Counted from the stretch's first letter, positions 1 to 11,960 are shown. The stretch: DNA of 64,000 bases from Macrotrachela quadricornifera (GCA_022393335.1 JAJEKB010020536.1:239569-303568), one strand, 5' to 3'. Translations and numbers: made by a program. Notes: generated by a model not told the origin, from the sequence alone.

Positions 1-453
1 GGGATAGCCTATGGTACTTTTACCTTTATATAACACATTGTGGTCTTTCATGTTGTTATGACGGCAGGTTTTCCGCACCCTCTTGTCTTTGTAATTTTGT
101 AGCTCTTAGTGTGTACTTGTTACACTAAAAAATTCGCCTTTGGGTCTGAACAAAGTAGTGAAGAACAAAGGTCCACACCTTTTGCTCTGAGGTGTATTTT
201 TGCCTATTTTTGATGCTTGGTACCGTATTGAGGAAGTACAGGAAAAGTTTAACTGATCAGGCTGAAATTTTTAGAGATAACTACTATGACTATGGCAAAC
301 GTTTGCTGAAAATTTCATGCGAATGTACCTTGATTTCTCAATTGGGCCGAAATATCCCTAAAACGTCCCTCGTTCTTTATACTCAAAATTTACTATAACT
401 TGAATATTATTACAACTCATAACTGTCAAATGTGAAAGAGAAAGTTCCCTCGT
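1..453. other. AT-rich sequence, no gene recognised
   Basis: Short open frames only, with no domain that can be recognised and no splice-linked continuation. Nothing supports a gene here. Confidence 0.5.
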
Positions 454-613
454 ATATGTCTCTATACTGTTTAACATGCTGAAAGGAGGTTTTAAGTGTG
501 TCGCTATGTAGAATACCTACATTAGTATATACCCACAATATTTGAAGATTAAAAACGTTACTGTTGAAAATGGTAAAATATACAATACATGGGTGATAAC
601 ATGGTTATCCTGT
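454..613. repeat. Dispersed repeat, copy A (pair at 14345-14505)
   Basis: About 160 bp that aligns in the same orientation with 14345-14505, including the shared stretches 'gaggttttaagtgtgtc' and 'aaaatatacaatacatg'. Both copies end near a 'tatcct.tttttg' block, after which the sequences diverge. It is a diverged interspersed element of unknown class. Confidence 0.7.
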
Positions 614-687
614 TTTTGTGAAACACGATCTGAAAGAGTGTTGAAGTGTTTTGTGGTAGAAATTTGGATCCACTCCCCCCTGCCCCC

Positions 688-892
688 CACAGACCATGAC
701 CGACAGCTAAAAATAGCATCAGAGACCGTAACCGACACCACTGCTAAGGAATACTGTCACAGACCGTGATCAACACCACAGCTAAGGAATACTGTCACAG
801 ACCGTGATCGACACCACAGCTAAGGAATACCGTCACAGACCGTGACTGACAGCTAAAAGTAGCGTTACAGTCCGTGGCCGACAGCGAAAACA
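688..892. repeat. Minisatellite, 38-bp unit
   Basis: Three consecutive 38-bp units (721-758, 759-796, 797-834) contain the core 'acagaccgtgatcgacacc' followed by 'acagctaaggaatac'. They are flanked by shorter degenerate units (688-720, 835-892) with the variant 'gaccgacagctaaaa'. The units are nearly identical in the centre and decay outwards. No coding role is apparent. Confidence 0.85.
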
Positions 893-1654
893 GTTATATC
901 GTGTTTCACATTTTAATCCCGTAGGGATTGCGCTGAAAGTTTTTTTCACCATTTAGACCCTGTATTATTTCAATCGGTCAAAAATGGAATGGCTTAAGAG
1001 GCTGAAACTTTTGGCACTTTCATACCGCACTTAGGGGTATATGTAGAAAGAATTTCAATGAAATCTGTGAGATCGATTGAGCATGTGCTCTGCTGTTTGG
1101 GTTGTCTCTACTGTGCAACGACTGCTGGAAAGAGAGCAATTAACAGTTCGTATTCAGTCGTATTTATAACATTTACAGCGGTATGTTGCATTGTGAACGG
1201 CCGTATACGATCGTTTAGAGTCTCGGTAATCGTTGCACTTGGAAGCGGTCAATTCCACTTTCTTTGTAACTGTTGCAGGGTTACTAGTTAGTCGAGGTGT
1301 AATAAAAACTTGTCTCCTTTACTGCTCGCATGTCAACCTTGGTAATTTAACTGAACTATTTCATTACAATGAATGTACGAATTGAAGAGAGAAGATCCAG
1401 ATTCAAACCACAACATCATATTCTGAGTCTGAAAACTTAAAGGTTTCACTATTCGCACAATTATATAATGAAAGCTAGGTAGAAAAAAAATCGTTTTGTT
1501 TAGTCGTTTTGAACGTTTTGATGTGGTACTTCTCACTTATTACCAGAAATGAATAACGACTTCACATATGTAGAGTGGTGTGACGGAAATAAATGCAATC
1601 ATGGATGCTATAAATATGTTTTGTTTAAATTACTTTTTGAAACTGAAGAAAAGC
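893..1654. other. Intergenic sequence, possible MITE remnant at 900-1040
   Basis: No gene recognised. At 920-1020 two blocks, 'gctgaaagtttttttca' and 'gctgaaacttttggcac', resemble the 'gctgaaa.ttt' blocks seen in other palindromic elements of this window. Their limits could not be set. Confidence 0.35.
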
Positions 1655-2250
1655 TATAGAGTCGTTTGGGGTAATTCGGATCAAAAATTGAAAAATTCAT
1701 TTTATTTTTGTTCGCTTTCAGTCATTTTACGTCCTAGCAGTGTGATTTTTTTATCACAACTAGATTAAAGTATTCGCTATCGACGGATGAAAGAGTTTTG
1801 ATAGAAGCATGTATTGGAAAAAAGTAATAGTGAAAATGCCAAGAGGGGGTCCTAGCTGATCCGAATTACCACAATTGGGGTAGTTCGGATCACTCCAGCT
1901 ATTTTATCTAGAAACTAGTTATAAAACTTCTACTGCCTCTGCGATACAAATTCAACAAGTATCTCTAAAAGAAAAGTTGTTTGTCCCACTTTCCTCTATC
2001 TTCACATGTAAAATAGTACAATATTCAATGTCATCGATTAAGTATTTTTTTAATTCATCAAATGACCAAAAAAATATGATCTTTAATAATACACCCCACT
2101 CTCTTTCTCGAATTATTTCAACTCTATCATAAAATCTAAAAGAAAAAAAGTTTAGTATGTCAAGTGCAGAATTGTTTCGACTATAAAATGGTATTAAATA
2201 AAAATGTATTAAAGACCTCTATTGTCAAGTATATTGTAATTAATCATAGT

Positions 2251-3842
2251 GCAGAATATCGTTGTACGATGAAAAGTCAAATTTATTCAAGTTTTTGTTT
2301 AAACAATCTGTTAAGTTTTCACTAATTACAATATATTGAACATCAATATGGTTAAATTACGATATTTGAGGGTATAATAGACAAAAGCACAATAACCTAA
2401 ATAATGATAAAAAAAGGCTAAAATGTAAAACGTATACAACAGTTTCCAGAGAGAACAAAAAATTGACCTATATGATATGAACGAAGCTTGAGTAGGTTTT
2501 TTGCGATTGAGACAGATAATATAGAATGCCCTATGAAGTCACCTATAGGAAATGAAATGAATCAATAATTATTAAGGGTTATGAACGGATACTGAATGAT
2601 TCTAAGGTAGTTATGAGTTTAAAGCATAATGTTGTAGGTGTTTTGTGTATGATTAAAAGAAAATAATTGAATGACCACTAGTAATTCTGGAATGTTTGAT
2701 ATGTTCGTCCTAAATTGTAAGTTGATTGTACTAGACTATCGAAATAAAGTTGAACCAAAGTAGCAGTAAGATTTTGAGGAAGATAAAAAACAAGTAACGG
2801 TCCTCACTACGACTCGCTAAATCCTCGACTGAAATTGACCTAATTTGGGGTGGCAGATTAAACTTTAGTTAAAGTCTAGATTTCACAGTCGGTAAGGAGT
2901 ACCTTAGGTTTTCAAGCTTTCTAGTATCTAAATACCTATCAGAAAATACTCCTCGCTGTGTCCGCTTTTCTATTAGCCGAAAACCGGCCAATCAGATGGC
3001 AGCAAATTGGAACTCGCTTGTTCCATGGATAACCATGGGAGAATCGATGGGGACTTTTGTAGTGCACCCTTGATGACCTAAGGTTGGCCTGAACAACCCT
3101 ACAGTCCAACCTTCATTTTATGGAGAAAAAACGCCTCAAAATCTGACCAGCTGAAACTCTTTTGTAACAGCCGATTAGATTGCAGGGAACATTAACTCTC
3201 TTATTCCAGTTCGCAGCATGGTGTGGCTCAACCCAATTTGGGGTTGTCAAGGGTGCTCTTCAAAAATCTCCATTGAATCTCCCACAGTTATCCGTGAAAT
3301 AGGTGAGCTACAATGTTCTGTAATCGAATTGGCTGTTACAACACAACTGCAGGTAATCAGATTTCGAGACGTTTTTTCTCCATCAAGATTAGATTAGACT
3401 ACAAAGTCGTTTGGGCCAATTGGAGGTTATCAAGGGTATTGAACAAAAGGCCTCATAGGATCTCTCATAGTTATCCACTTGAGGACCCAAAAATATCCCT
3501 ACACAGTAGCACTTGAAAACCCAAGAGTACCCATATTTAATAGCACTTGAGGACCCATGGGTACCCCTCTAGTATAGGAGTTGCGGACCTATAGGCGCCA
3601 TCAGAATGTGGCGGAAGATTTGGGGACGTATTGAGAAGTTCCAAGCTCAGTGTTTTTTTTGCCCTTTGACCCTGACCTAAACCCATAAACGAATAAACGA
3701 TTTTTTTTTCATATGACCCTCTTCACAGTCGAAGGAACAAGCCATCAATAATAGTTTTCAAATGACGATTGATGTGGAAATCATTTTTAAAAACGTAGAA
3801 GATATTTAACAAAAATAATTCAATAAAATCAGTGGCACTTAG
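2251..3842. repeat. Core of the palindromic element with internal inverted and direct repeats
   Basis: No gene recognised. 3020-3080 is an inverted copy of 3241-3300, and 3401-3490 is a third copy in the same orientation as 3241-3300. From about 3470 to 3595 there are roughly 36-bp degenerate tandem units with 'agcacttgaggacccatggg', a family that recurs next to the assembly gap at 16179-16252. These look like a further nested repeat element, but its limits are not clear. Confidence 0.55.
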
Positions 3843-4332
3843 ACTATGATTAATTACAATATACTTGACAATAGAGGTCTTTAATACATTTTTATTTAAT
3901 ACCATTTTATAGTCGAAACAATTCTGCGCTTGACATACTAAACTTTTTTTCTTTTAGATTTTATGATAGAGTTGAAATAATTCGAGAAAGAGAGTGGGGT
4001 GTATTATTAAAGATCATATTTTTTTGGTCATTTGATGAATTAAAAAAATACTTAATCGATGACATTGAATATTGTACTATTTTACATGTGAAGATAGAGG
4101 AAAGTGGGACAAACAACTTTTCTTTTAGAGATACTTGTTGAATTTGTATCGCAGAGGCAGTAGAAGTTTTATAACTAGTTTCCAGATAAAATAGCTGGAG
4201 TGATCCGAACTACCCCAATTGTGGTAATTCGGATCAGCTAGGACCCCCTCTTGGCATTTTCACTATTACTTTTTTCCAATACATGCTTCTATCAAATTTC
4301 TTTCGTCAGTCGATAGAGAACATTTTAATCTA

Positions 4333-4920
4333 TTACTCATTTCAAAATATACGAGCCCTGAGTGTTTTTTAAATAACTTTTGATAGAAACAAGATAGAGA
4401 CCTGCGGTTTTCATCGTTGGAAAGAGAAGACGAAGACGCGTCGAAACATATATAACAGACTCTCCCAACAATTTTCCTTGAGTGTCTTCAACTATCATCT
4501 TTCATAATCGATGTACCACGCCCAAGCGTTACAATGAGTTTCCGATTTTCAGGAGTGCAAAAGAACCGCCAACTGAAGATCTACAAAACTACGCATAGCT
4601 CAAATTCTTAGCTTCCTTTGTTCAGGAGTTAGAGGCATCCTACTCAACACTGTAAGCCGATTTTTCGAAAAATTTTCGCTAAAAAAGGAACTTTTTTTAA
4701 ATTTTTCGTATTTTTCCTGGAAAAAAAGCCTGTTTTTTTGTCGCTTTTTTTAGAAAACTGATCAGAACAGCTCTAGAACACGTGTAGTAACATTTTGTAA
4801 TATATGATATGGTGCGTCTTTACCTCCTCTTTCCAACGGTGAAAACTGCAGCTCTCTAGCTCGTTCCTGTAAAAAGTTATTCGAAAAATACTCAGGGCTC
4901 TTATATTTTGAAATGGGTAA
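4333..4920. mobile_element. Nested MITE with TA target duplication (Tc1/mariner type)
   Basis: A 588-bp element begins 'ttactcatttcaaaatata' and ends with its complement 'tatattttgaaatgggtaa'. The inverted similarity runs for about 90 bp. It is bounded by TA at 4331-4332 and 4921-4922. The undisturbed opposite arm of the host palindrome (around 1755-1770) gives the empty site, with a single TA, so both the element and the 2-bp duplication are read directly. No coding capacity is seen. Confidence 0.9.
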
Positions 4921-5329
4921 TAGTTGTGATAAAATATCACACTTCTAAGACGTAAAAATGACTGAAAGCGAACAAAAACAAAATGAATTTTAAAATTTTT
5001 GATCCGAATTACTCCAAACTAGATGTATGACAGTTCCCGATCAGCGAACGGAACTGGTTCCACCACCCAGTTCTTTTGAAAGGAACTGGAACTGGTCACC
5101 AGTTCTTTTGAAAAGAACTGGAACTGACTACTTGTTACTCCTCCTTTCGCAAAACTTAACATCTGTACGTTCACGACATCTAGACTGAATTTTTTTTTGT
5201 TCACCTTTCTCTATCATACTACAATATACATCACTTATAAAATGTAAGACTAGTATAACTGATAATTTGGCAATTGTATTACAGTCACCAGCAGGCATAA
5301 TTCTAAAAAAAATAACCGATGTCCCAATC

Positions 5330-5618
5330 CAGTTCTCAAAAAAAGAACTGGTAATCCAACCCAGTTCTCGAGAAAAGAACTGGTCATCCAACCCAGTTCT
5401 NNNNNNNNNNAACTGGTCATCCAACCCAGTTCTCAAGAAAAGAACTGGTGATCTAACCCAGTTCTCGAGAAAAGAACTGGTCATCCAATCCAGTTCTCAA
5501 GAAAAGAACTGGTGATCTAACCCAGTTCTCAAGAAAAGAACTGGTCATCCAACCCAGTTCTCGAGAAAAGAACTGGTGATCCAACCCAGTTCTCAAAAAA
5601 AAACTGGGTTCTAGAACT
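5330..5618. repeat. Tandem array of 32-bp hairpin units
   Basis: About nine units start every 32 bp (5330, 5362, 5394, then 5427, 5459, 5491, 5523, 5555, 5587 after the gap). Each contains the self-complementary core 'cagttctcgagaaaagaactg' (shown over 21 positions at 5362-5382; stem cagttct/agaactg) and a linker such as 'gtcatccaac'. Similar half-units lie at 5048-5130. Frames on both strands stay open only because of the repeat period, so the apparent proteins are artefacts. Confidence 0.9.
5401..5410. other. Assembly gap (10 N)
   Basis: Ten unknown bases inside the 32-bp array. The register shifts by one base across it, so the true gap size is probably not exactly ten. Confidence 0.95.
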
Positions 5619-5814
5619 GGTGAACTGTCACACATCTACTCCAAACGACTCTATACAATTACATATCATCAAATGTAAACGACATACATATTAGTTCCAT
5701 ACAGTGTCCAAGATAAATATCTTTTAGAACAAATAAAAATTATTTCCAATCATACAGCATCATATGTGGTTCAGGTGCATACTAGTTGTTTACGTATTGA
5801 GTAGGGCTATTGCA

Positions 5815-6125
5815 GTCGGCAACTTTCATTTTCGCCGAAACAAATTTTCAACTGAAAGCTAATTAGAATTGAAAATAATTGGTTGAATCAATTAAATAGC
5901 TACCAACTGAGATGGTAACCAACACAGATGAGTGTGGGTAGATGTGAGTGGATGTGGGTGTAAGGATGTGTGTAAGTCTAGATCAGTCTGATTAGGTAAC
6001 GATGTCAGTTAGACACTAGTAAGCGTACAAGTCGGTAGCTGTCCGATTTGGTAACCATCTGATTTCGTTACTATCTAAGTTGGTTACTATCTAATTAGTT
6101 TTCGGTCGAAAAGACTTTTTGACGA
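5815..6125. repeat. Possible small MITE with 16-bp tandem repeats
   Basis: Four 16-bp units run from 6029 to 6092, for example 'gatttggtaaccatct' and 'aagttggttactatct'. The block is weakly inverted relative to 'agctaccaactgagatggtaacc' at about 5900, and both outer sides carry 'gaaaactaatta'-like sequence. This suggests a small foldback element. Two TGTGGG hexamers (5933, 5953) lie between the arms. Confidence 0.45.
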
Positions 6126-6796
6126 AAGCAGACTAATTTTGACAGACTTATCTGGAATCGATACGGCAATGACGAGACGCTTTCGACTGCTTGATGGCAT
6201 TTTTTCATTGATATTTTTGACATGCTCAGGAGCCTTCAATTTGGTTCACTTTTTCACAATTTAAAGAGGTATGTGATTTGATTATATTGTAATGACAGTT
6301 TTACTGTTAATCGGTACCTATCTCAAAAGCTAACTGCAGCAGCAGAAAGAAACATCTCCTTTATTGTCTAGTCTACACACGACTTCGTCACAACCATGAT
6401 TGAAACTGATGGTAAAAAATGTACCCTAACATTTCATTGTTTTTACATAATTTATTTAGGACATACCAAAAGTAGCGATAGTGATACTATAATACTTTAT
6501 GGTTGTCTTTCACAAACTTGCTTTGTATACAGTCTCATAAAGAAAAAAGTGCTTTATCTTTCTATGGTATTTCATCATGCTTGAACTAATATAATGACAA
6601 TAAATTAGAAGTCTTTTTTCGTTAGTATTTGCGCTTGTTGTGGAAGATCATAATGTGTGAAATAGGTTACGTTTCGATTCATTAATACATTGTGTCAACA
6701 ATCAAAATATGCCTTAATATGCAGCGTGAAAAGCTCTAAAATTCGTAAGATATCGACAAAGTGAACTTTGAGTAAAATGTTTTTTCCTTTTTTTCG
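6126..6796. other. Intergenic sequence, no gene recognised
   Basis: Only short open frames with no recognisable domain. Confidence 0.45.
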
Positions 6797-8020
6797 TCGT
6801 TTGATAGAGTTTTAGATGCTGATCACGAATATCTACTTTTTTAGCTGTAACAAAACTTCTTTCCGCTCGAAAACTACGAAATACTCGACAGGTGTCACTT
6901 TTGGAAAAAAGTGTGTGCTTGAGAGAAATGTGCAAAACTTTCGACTTTATTCTATATTTTTGATTTTGAAAAAAATTTTTTTGCTGATTTACCATGATAA
7001 ACTCAATCCAGAAATTTTTTTAAATCGGATTTGGACCCAAATCTGTATTGACAATGGGATATCGAATCACGTCGAGTGCGCCATGTATAAGTCAATTTTG
7101 AAAATCTCTCTACATTTTTTGGGAAAGTCATAAAGACAAATATTTTATGTCATTTGGCTTATCGAATCACTACTTTCAAAGTTACAGACGGTTTTCTTTT
7201 TCTTTCCTTCCCTTTGTTGAAAAAACTCGATTTCACTGGTATTATTGTCGATTTAGGCGGTATTCATCAGCTTTCTAATTAAAAAAAAAGGACTATTAAT
7301 CAAAAATTAAATTCAGGTATGAAATTAGTATAGAACGATCGACTCAAATGAAGTATCTTTCAAATTAATTTCACAACTTTCATGTTTTTACTTAATAGCA
7401 GAAAATTGAAATTGTTGTGTATGGATCAAAAAATGAAAGTTGTGAAATTAATTTGAAAGATACTTCATTTGAGTCAATTGTTCTATACTAATTCCATACC
7501 TGAATTTAATTTTTGATTAATAGTCCTTTTTTTTTAATTAGAAAGCTGATGAATACCGCCTAAATCGACAATAATACCAGTGAAATCGAGTTTTTTCAAC
7601 AAAGGGAAGGAAAGAAAAAAAAAACCGTCTGTAACTTTGAAAGTAGTGATTCGATAAGCCAAATGACATAAAATATTTGTCTTTATGACTTTCCCAAAAA
7701 ATGTAGAGAGATTTTCAAAATTGACTTATACATGGCGCACTCGACGTGATTCGATATCCTATTGTCAATACAGATTTGGGTCCAAATCCGATTTAAAAAA
7801 ATTTCTGGATTGAGTTTATCATGGTAAATCAGAAAAAAAATTTTTTTTCAAAATCAAAAATATAGAATAAGGTCGAAAGTTTTGCACATTTCTCTCAAGC
7901 ACACACTTTTTTCCAAAAGTGACACCTGTCGAGTATTTCGTAGTTTTCGAGCGAAAAGAAGTTTTGTTACAGCTAAAAAAGTAGATATTCGTGACCAGCA
8001 TCTAAAACTCTATCAAACGA
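6797..8020. mobile_element. Near-perfect long palindrome (foldback MITE)
   Basis: The arms 6797-7383 and 7433-8020 (about 587 bp each) are near-identical inverted copies separated by a 49-bp spacer. The outer ends are 'tcgtttgatagagttttag' and its complement. Open frames inside are mirrored in both arms and have no domain, so they are structural by-products. No target duplication is certain. Arm identity is high, which points to recent insertion or gene conversion between arms. Confidence 0.88.
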
Positions 8021-9437
8021 TAAAAATTTTTTTTCAAATTGGATAAAATTTTGAGGGAGAAAACTTTGAGCATTGTCAAAATTGGTCATAACGAATTTTC
8101 GTTTTCCTGAGAACAATTACAATAAACTTTACCGAGTAGATTGTCTAGGTTTTTACGCTACATCTTGTGTTATATTTTGTTTTTGTCGTAATTAAAGCAT
8201 ATCAGATGATGGAAAAAACCAAATTGTTTGACGTGGCGGTACAGTATATTCGACAGAGGGCTACGTGTTTAACAAACGAGGTAAGAGTCATGCGATTCAG
8301 AACTAGTCAGTCCTTGTGAACAATATGATTTTCTCATACGATGTTAAAGGAGGTAATGAAAGACACCATGTCTCTTAAAATTGTTTCAAGATTTAAAGCT
8401 AATCAGAAATATCGAGATTTCTAAATTATTAGAATCATAGAGGAAGTGACACCCTATCAAATAAACGGTTCCACTATATCGAGCAATAGTGGTTTTCAAA
8501 ATAATCTAGGATTGAACATAGCACTGTGTTATTATGCGATGAAAGAGAAATCTAGTCGTACATGAAGAGCAATTTTTCTAAAAACTCACATTCAGTTTGG
8601 TATTATTCGATACGTTTTTTAACGAAAAATCCGAATCTGGACTTAAATCTTATTTTTACCTTATTTTAATCAAATAATCTATGAAATACTAGTGATGAAA
8701 AGTGTCTTCGGGAGAAACAGCATTCCTGAAGTACATCAAAGTACTTGATAATTACGTGAGAAAGTATTTTACAGTGTCTAAATTACCTTCAAGTACAAAG
8801 TATGTTGTTTCCCCCTGAAAGTCATTAAACGAAAGGTACCATCAACCGTGCTCAATTCATGTCAGAGATTTCAATGAAATTTTCTCAGTATGTAGCCGCA
8901 AGTAAGATAGGAAAACGCCTAAAATTTCAGTCACTAAAATCGTTCTCTTGTGGAAATACTCAAATCACAATAGAGGCACCATAAGGTCAAAAATGAGACT
9001 AATCAAGTTGATACCTACGCATTTTATCTTTTGTCATTTTTGAACAGTAAGATTTTGTCGGGTGAAACTTTGTGGGTTGATACTACTATAGATATTCTAC
9101 ATACTGACACACTCGAAACCATATTTCGGCGTGTTAGACAGTATAGAGGAGTCTCATAGGTCCTAGAAATATCATATATCTTGTCATAAAGCTTTCCATT
9201 GCTTATGAGCGAGTGATGAGCTTCCGCTTTGGAACTGATTACTACTACCTTCGAACTATGAAAAACAATTTTCAAAAGTTTGCAATTTTGATTTTGATCC
9301 AAACAAAGACTTATTTTAATAGATATGAGCCATTCTGCATCCGTCATAATCGACTCTTGCAAAAGCCACTCCGTCGATGGTTGCCAAGTTAACTAGATTT
9401 TTATATACGTAAATGAAAGTAACCCAAGACTCGAGTA
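8021..9437. other. Intergenic sequence with a possible 115-bp MITE
   Basis: No gene recognised. At about 8707-8822 the ends 'gggagaaacagcat' and 'atgttgtttccccc' are near inverse complements, with inverted 'gaagtac'/'gtact' blocks inside. This is consistent with a very small foldback element. Confidence 0.4.
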
Positions 9438-11463
9438 AAGTTGACCAGAATTCGTCTAGGAATGGTTCCAAACTGTTTCAAGGAGTTACGAAGTACAATT
9501 CGACAAGCTCTATCGATTGGTACAATCAGCTTTTCCGTATTTGAAAATTTGTGTATAAAACCCATCGATTTTTTCCCCTTGTCAAAAGTGTACGTTTATT
9601 GATTACTAATAAGATATAACCTTACTTTAACACGGCCAATTACAAATAGTATCCTCTTTCAATGTTCCCATTATTTGCAATGATTAATTCATAGAAATAA
9701 AGCTGAAAGAAACTAGTTTTTGTGAATAAAAGCTCACCCTTTATTTGGATGATCATGTGATGTAAATCATGAAAAAAAGAAGTGTAATTATTTTTAATAA
9801 AAACTTATTCGTCGTTGTAATGATCATTAAACGTGAATAAAAGGTTCAGGACAGTTTTTTTTTTGAGAATAAAACTTACTCTTCATGTCAATGATTCTTT
9901 AATCTGACGAGGGAACCGTCCCAACTGATTAATCGCTTTTGAGCTTAATCTCTATGCATAAGGTAGACCCCACTGAAGTATGAAAAACTCCAAAAGGACA
10001 AATCCCCATAGGGCTTTTTCTTGGAGTTATAGGCATTCTACTGAAATTTTATTGTGGAGTATAGTATATAGTAAAAACATGAAGTATTGTATTTTAATCT
10101 GAAACTTTGCCCATAGCTTGGTCTACTAGTGGGTAGAATATCCTGAAAATTACAGCTCTAAAGAACGTTTTCTTCATAAACTTTTCAGCCTGCTAAAACT
10201 CACCCATATTCCAAAATATTTCTCGGTATTTTCAGACTTTAATACGTTATGAGGAAAACGTTTTTTAGAGCTGTAATTTTCAGGATATTCTACCCACTAG
10301 TAGACCAAGCTATGGGCAAAGTTTCAGATTAAAATACAATACTTCATGTTTTTACTATATACTATACTCCACAATAAAATTTCAGTAGAATGCCTATAAC
10401 TCCAAGAAAAAGCCCTATGGGGATTTGTCCTTTTGGAGTTTTTCATACCTCAGTGGGGTCTACCTTATGCATAGAGATTAAGCTCAAAAGCGATTAATCA
10501 GTTGGGAAGGTTCCCGCGTGAGACAAAAAAAGAGAACTACTTAATCTGAAGAAAAAGTTAATTTCTGTTCCGGTGTTAATCTGATTTAGATTCAAAAATC
10601 TGATTGTTAATGAATGAACTTATTCTTGAAGTTATTTGAAAGAGCCATATTTAACTTTCTAATATCCCAAAACCGGTTCATTGATCGTAATTATTCGACA
10701 AGTTTTGGATTACACTATTGATCGCCGAATGAGACGTCTACAATGCCATTCGCCACAGCCAAAAGATTCTTTCAGGAGACAGCTGCTACAGTCAGATCAA
10801 ATTGCAACAAACGGATAAGGTCGAAAAGATCGCGAAATTAACGGACCCTTGAGTCAGCATTGAGAACGAAAAATATCCATTTGCTACACTCCCCACATCT
10901 ATTCTTTTCCTTTCTCAAACGTAACAATTTAAAGTTACCGAAAAAATCTAACGATCTTTCAATCCAGGTTATGCTATTGATGGTCACAGATAATTAGTGT
11001 ACATCTGCTGGAAACGATGATTTCTCGCATATTCCCAGCCAGTGCTAGTCGTTTTTGCAATCCATAATCATCATTCTACATATGTGTATGTGATACAATA
11101 GTTTTACCACACATATTTCTATCAAAACCTAAAACAGTAGTATTCTGGATATTATACCATAGGATATAACTTACCAAAAAATCTGATTATATCAATCGAT
11201 AGCGCTCGTCGAGTTGAACTCTGGTACTTACTGGAACAGCTTGAAATCATTCCTAGACGGATTCTATCTAATATCACTATACAAATCCTCGTATTCATAT
11301 GGTGGCATACCAGTTTTTTCGATTATTTTTGACATAGTTTGAGGTATGGAAAATCCGATTATACGAATCGATACCGCTCGTTGAGTTGTACTCTGGAACT
11401 CAGTGAAAAAGCTTGAAACTGTTCCTAACCGAATCCTAGTTAATTTTACACGAATCTTAGGCT
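9438..11463. repeat. Inverted ~100-bp repeats bracketing a palindrome
   Basis: The segment 9438-9536, containing 'ctatcgattggtacaatcag', recurs in reverse complement twice, at about 11176-11280 and 11349-11455. The two right-hand copies are direct repeats 172 bp apart. They bracket the palindromic element 9904-10522. This may be the outline of a larger decayed element with a duplicated right subterminal region. At 9724-9900, weak 65-75 bp repetitions of 'gaataaaa.ct.a' are also visible. Confidence 0.6.
9904..10522. mobile_element. Palindromic MITE, 276-bp arms
   Basis: The arms 9904-10179 and 10247-10522 are inverted copies around a 67-bp spacer, with every position pairing to a constant sum (20426), so there are essentially no indels between the arms. 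The ends are 'ctgacgagggaaccgtccc' and the complement of 'ctcacgcgggaaccttccc'. No coding capacity. The superfamily cannot be assigned by eye. Confidence 0.88.
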
Positions 11464-11869
11464 AACTTCACTTACGTCGTTTTAATTTCTGATGTTTTCA
11501 TCTGAACTTATAGGGTTCTGAAGGTCAGAAACTTGGTTATGACAAATACCTTACGCTTTTTTTTTTAAAAAATGAAAATGAACTTTTTAAAAAGCTGAAA
11601 AATACCTGTGAGATACATTTATAGGTATTCTCAAAAAAATTTCAGCTTAATCGGACGAAATATAAGGAAGAAAATTGGTAGCACAATGAGACCCTATGAA
11701 AAACCATTGGTTCTCCAAAAAGTCCAAGAAGACCTCTTTTGAAAACTTTTTCCTCGAACATGTGTCTCATCAATTTAGGTCCTCTATCCGTGGTAAAAAT
11801 TTCAGTTTGATGAAACTTGCCGTCTCTGAGATCTGAAAATCACGAAAAGGGGGGGAGGGGTACCCTTAT
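11464..11869. other. Intergenic sequence with MITE-like fragment
   Basis: At about 11640-11870 there are phrases such as 'aaaatttcagtttgatgaaa' and a 'gaggggtaccctta' end. They resemble the sequence at 41045-41220 ('aagggtacccctctccccc', 'aaaattttcagcttgata'), in the opposite orientation. It is probably a half-copy of a shared repeat family lying just upstream of the first transporter gene. Confidence 0.45.
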
Positions 11870-11960
11870 TTGTGTTCTTACCTTATTATTCGGTGTACAT
11901 CATCAGCGAAGTCTATCTGTTTTCAGACTACACTGAACATTTTAAGTGTTCTAGATTGGA

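Larger units (their letters stand above)
5020..5638. mobile_element. Non-autonomous hAT-like element with 8-bp target duplication
   Basis: The 17-bp terminal inverted repeats 'tagatgtatgacagttc' (5020-5036) and 'gaactgtcacacatcta' (5622-5638) differ at one base. They are flanked by perfect 8-bp duplications 'ctccaaac' (5012-5019 and 5639-5646). The other arm of the host palindrome has this site once (as 'ccccaaac' in complement), which confirms insertion. An 8-bp duplication is characteristic of the hAT superfamily. The interior is mostly a tandem hairpin array, with a 10-N assembly gap. There is no transposase. Confidence 0.9.
1655..5655. mobile_element. Palindromic DNA transposon with 596-bp inverted arms
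   Basis: The left arm 1655-2250 is matched in reverse complement by 3843-5655. Removing two nested insertions from the right arm (588 bp plus a 2-bp duplication, and 619 bp plus an 8-bp duplication) leaves exactly 596 bp, the length of the left arm. The outer ends read 'tatagagtcgtttgg' and 'ccaaacgactctata', so a TA target typical of Tc1/mariner-like elements is plausible. The motif 'gatccgaatta' recurs near both ends and again about 200 bp inside each arm. No transposase is seen, so it is non-autonomous. The 1.6-kb core (2251-3842) is annotated separately. Confidence 0.85.

Noticed and set aside
5330..5618. CRISPR-like regular repeats
   Set aside because: The linkers between cores repeat as well, the period is only 32 bp, and the array is inside a transposon with target duplications in a eukaryotic context.
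5019..5635. Overlapping protein-like frames on both strands (repeats with RTG.DDQF or KNW..NP text)
   Set aside because: They arise from the 32-bp hairpin array; all frames are periodic and have no domain.
6714..8001. Open frames with a FRSKTTKYSTGVTFGKK-like peptide
   Set aside because: The same frame is mirrored in both palindrome arms, and no known domain is present.
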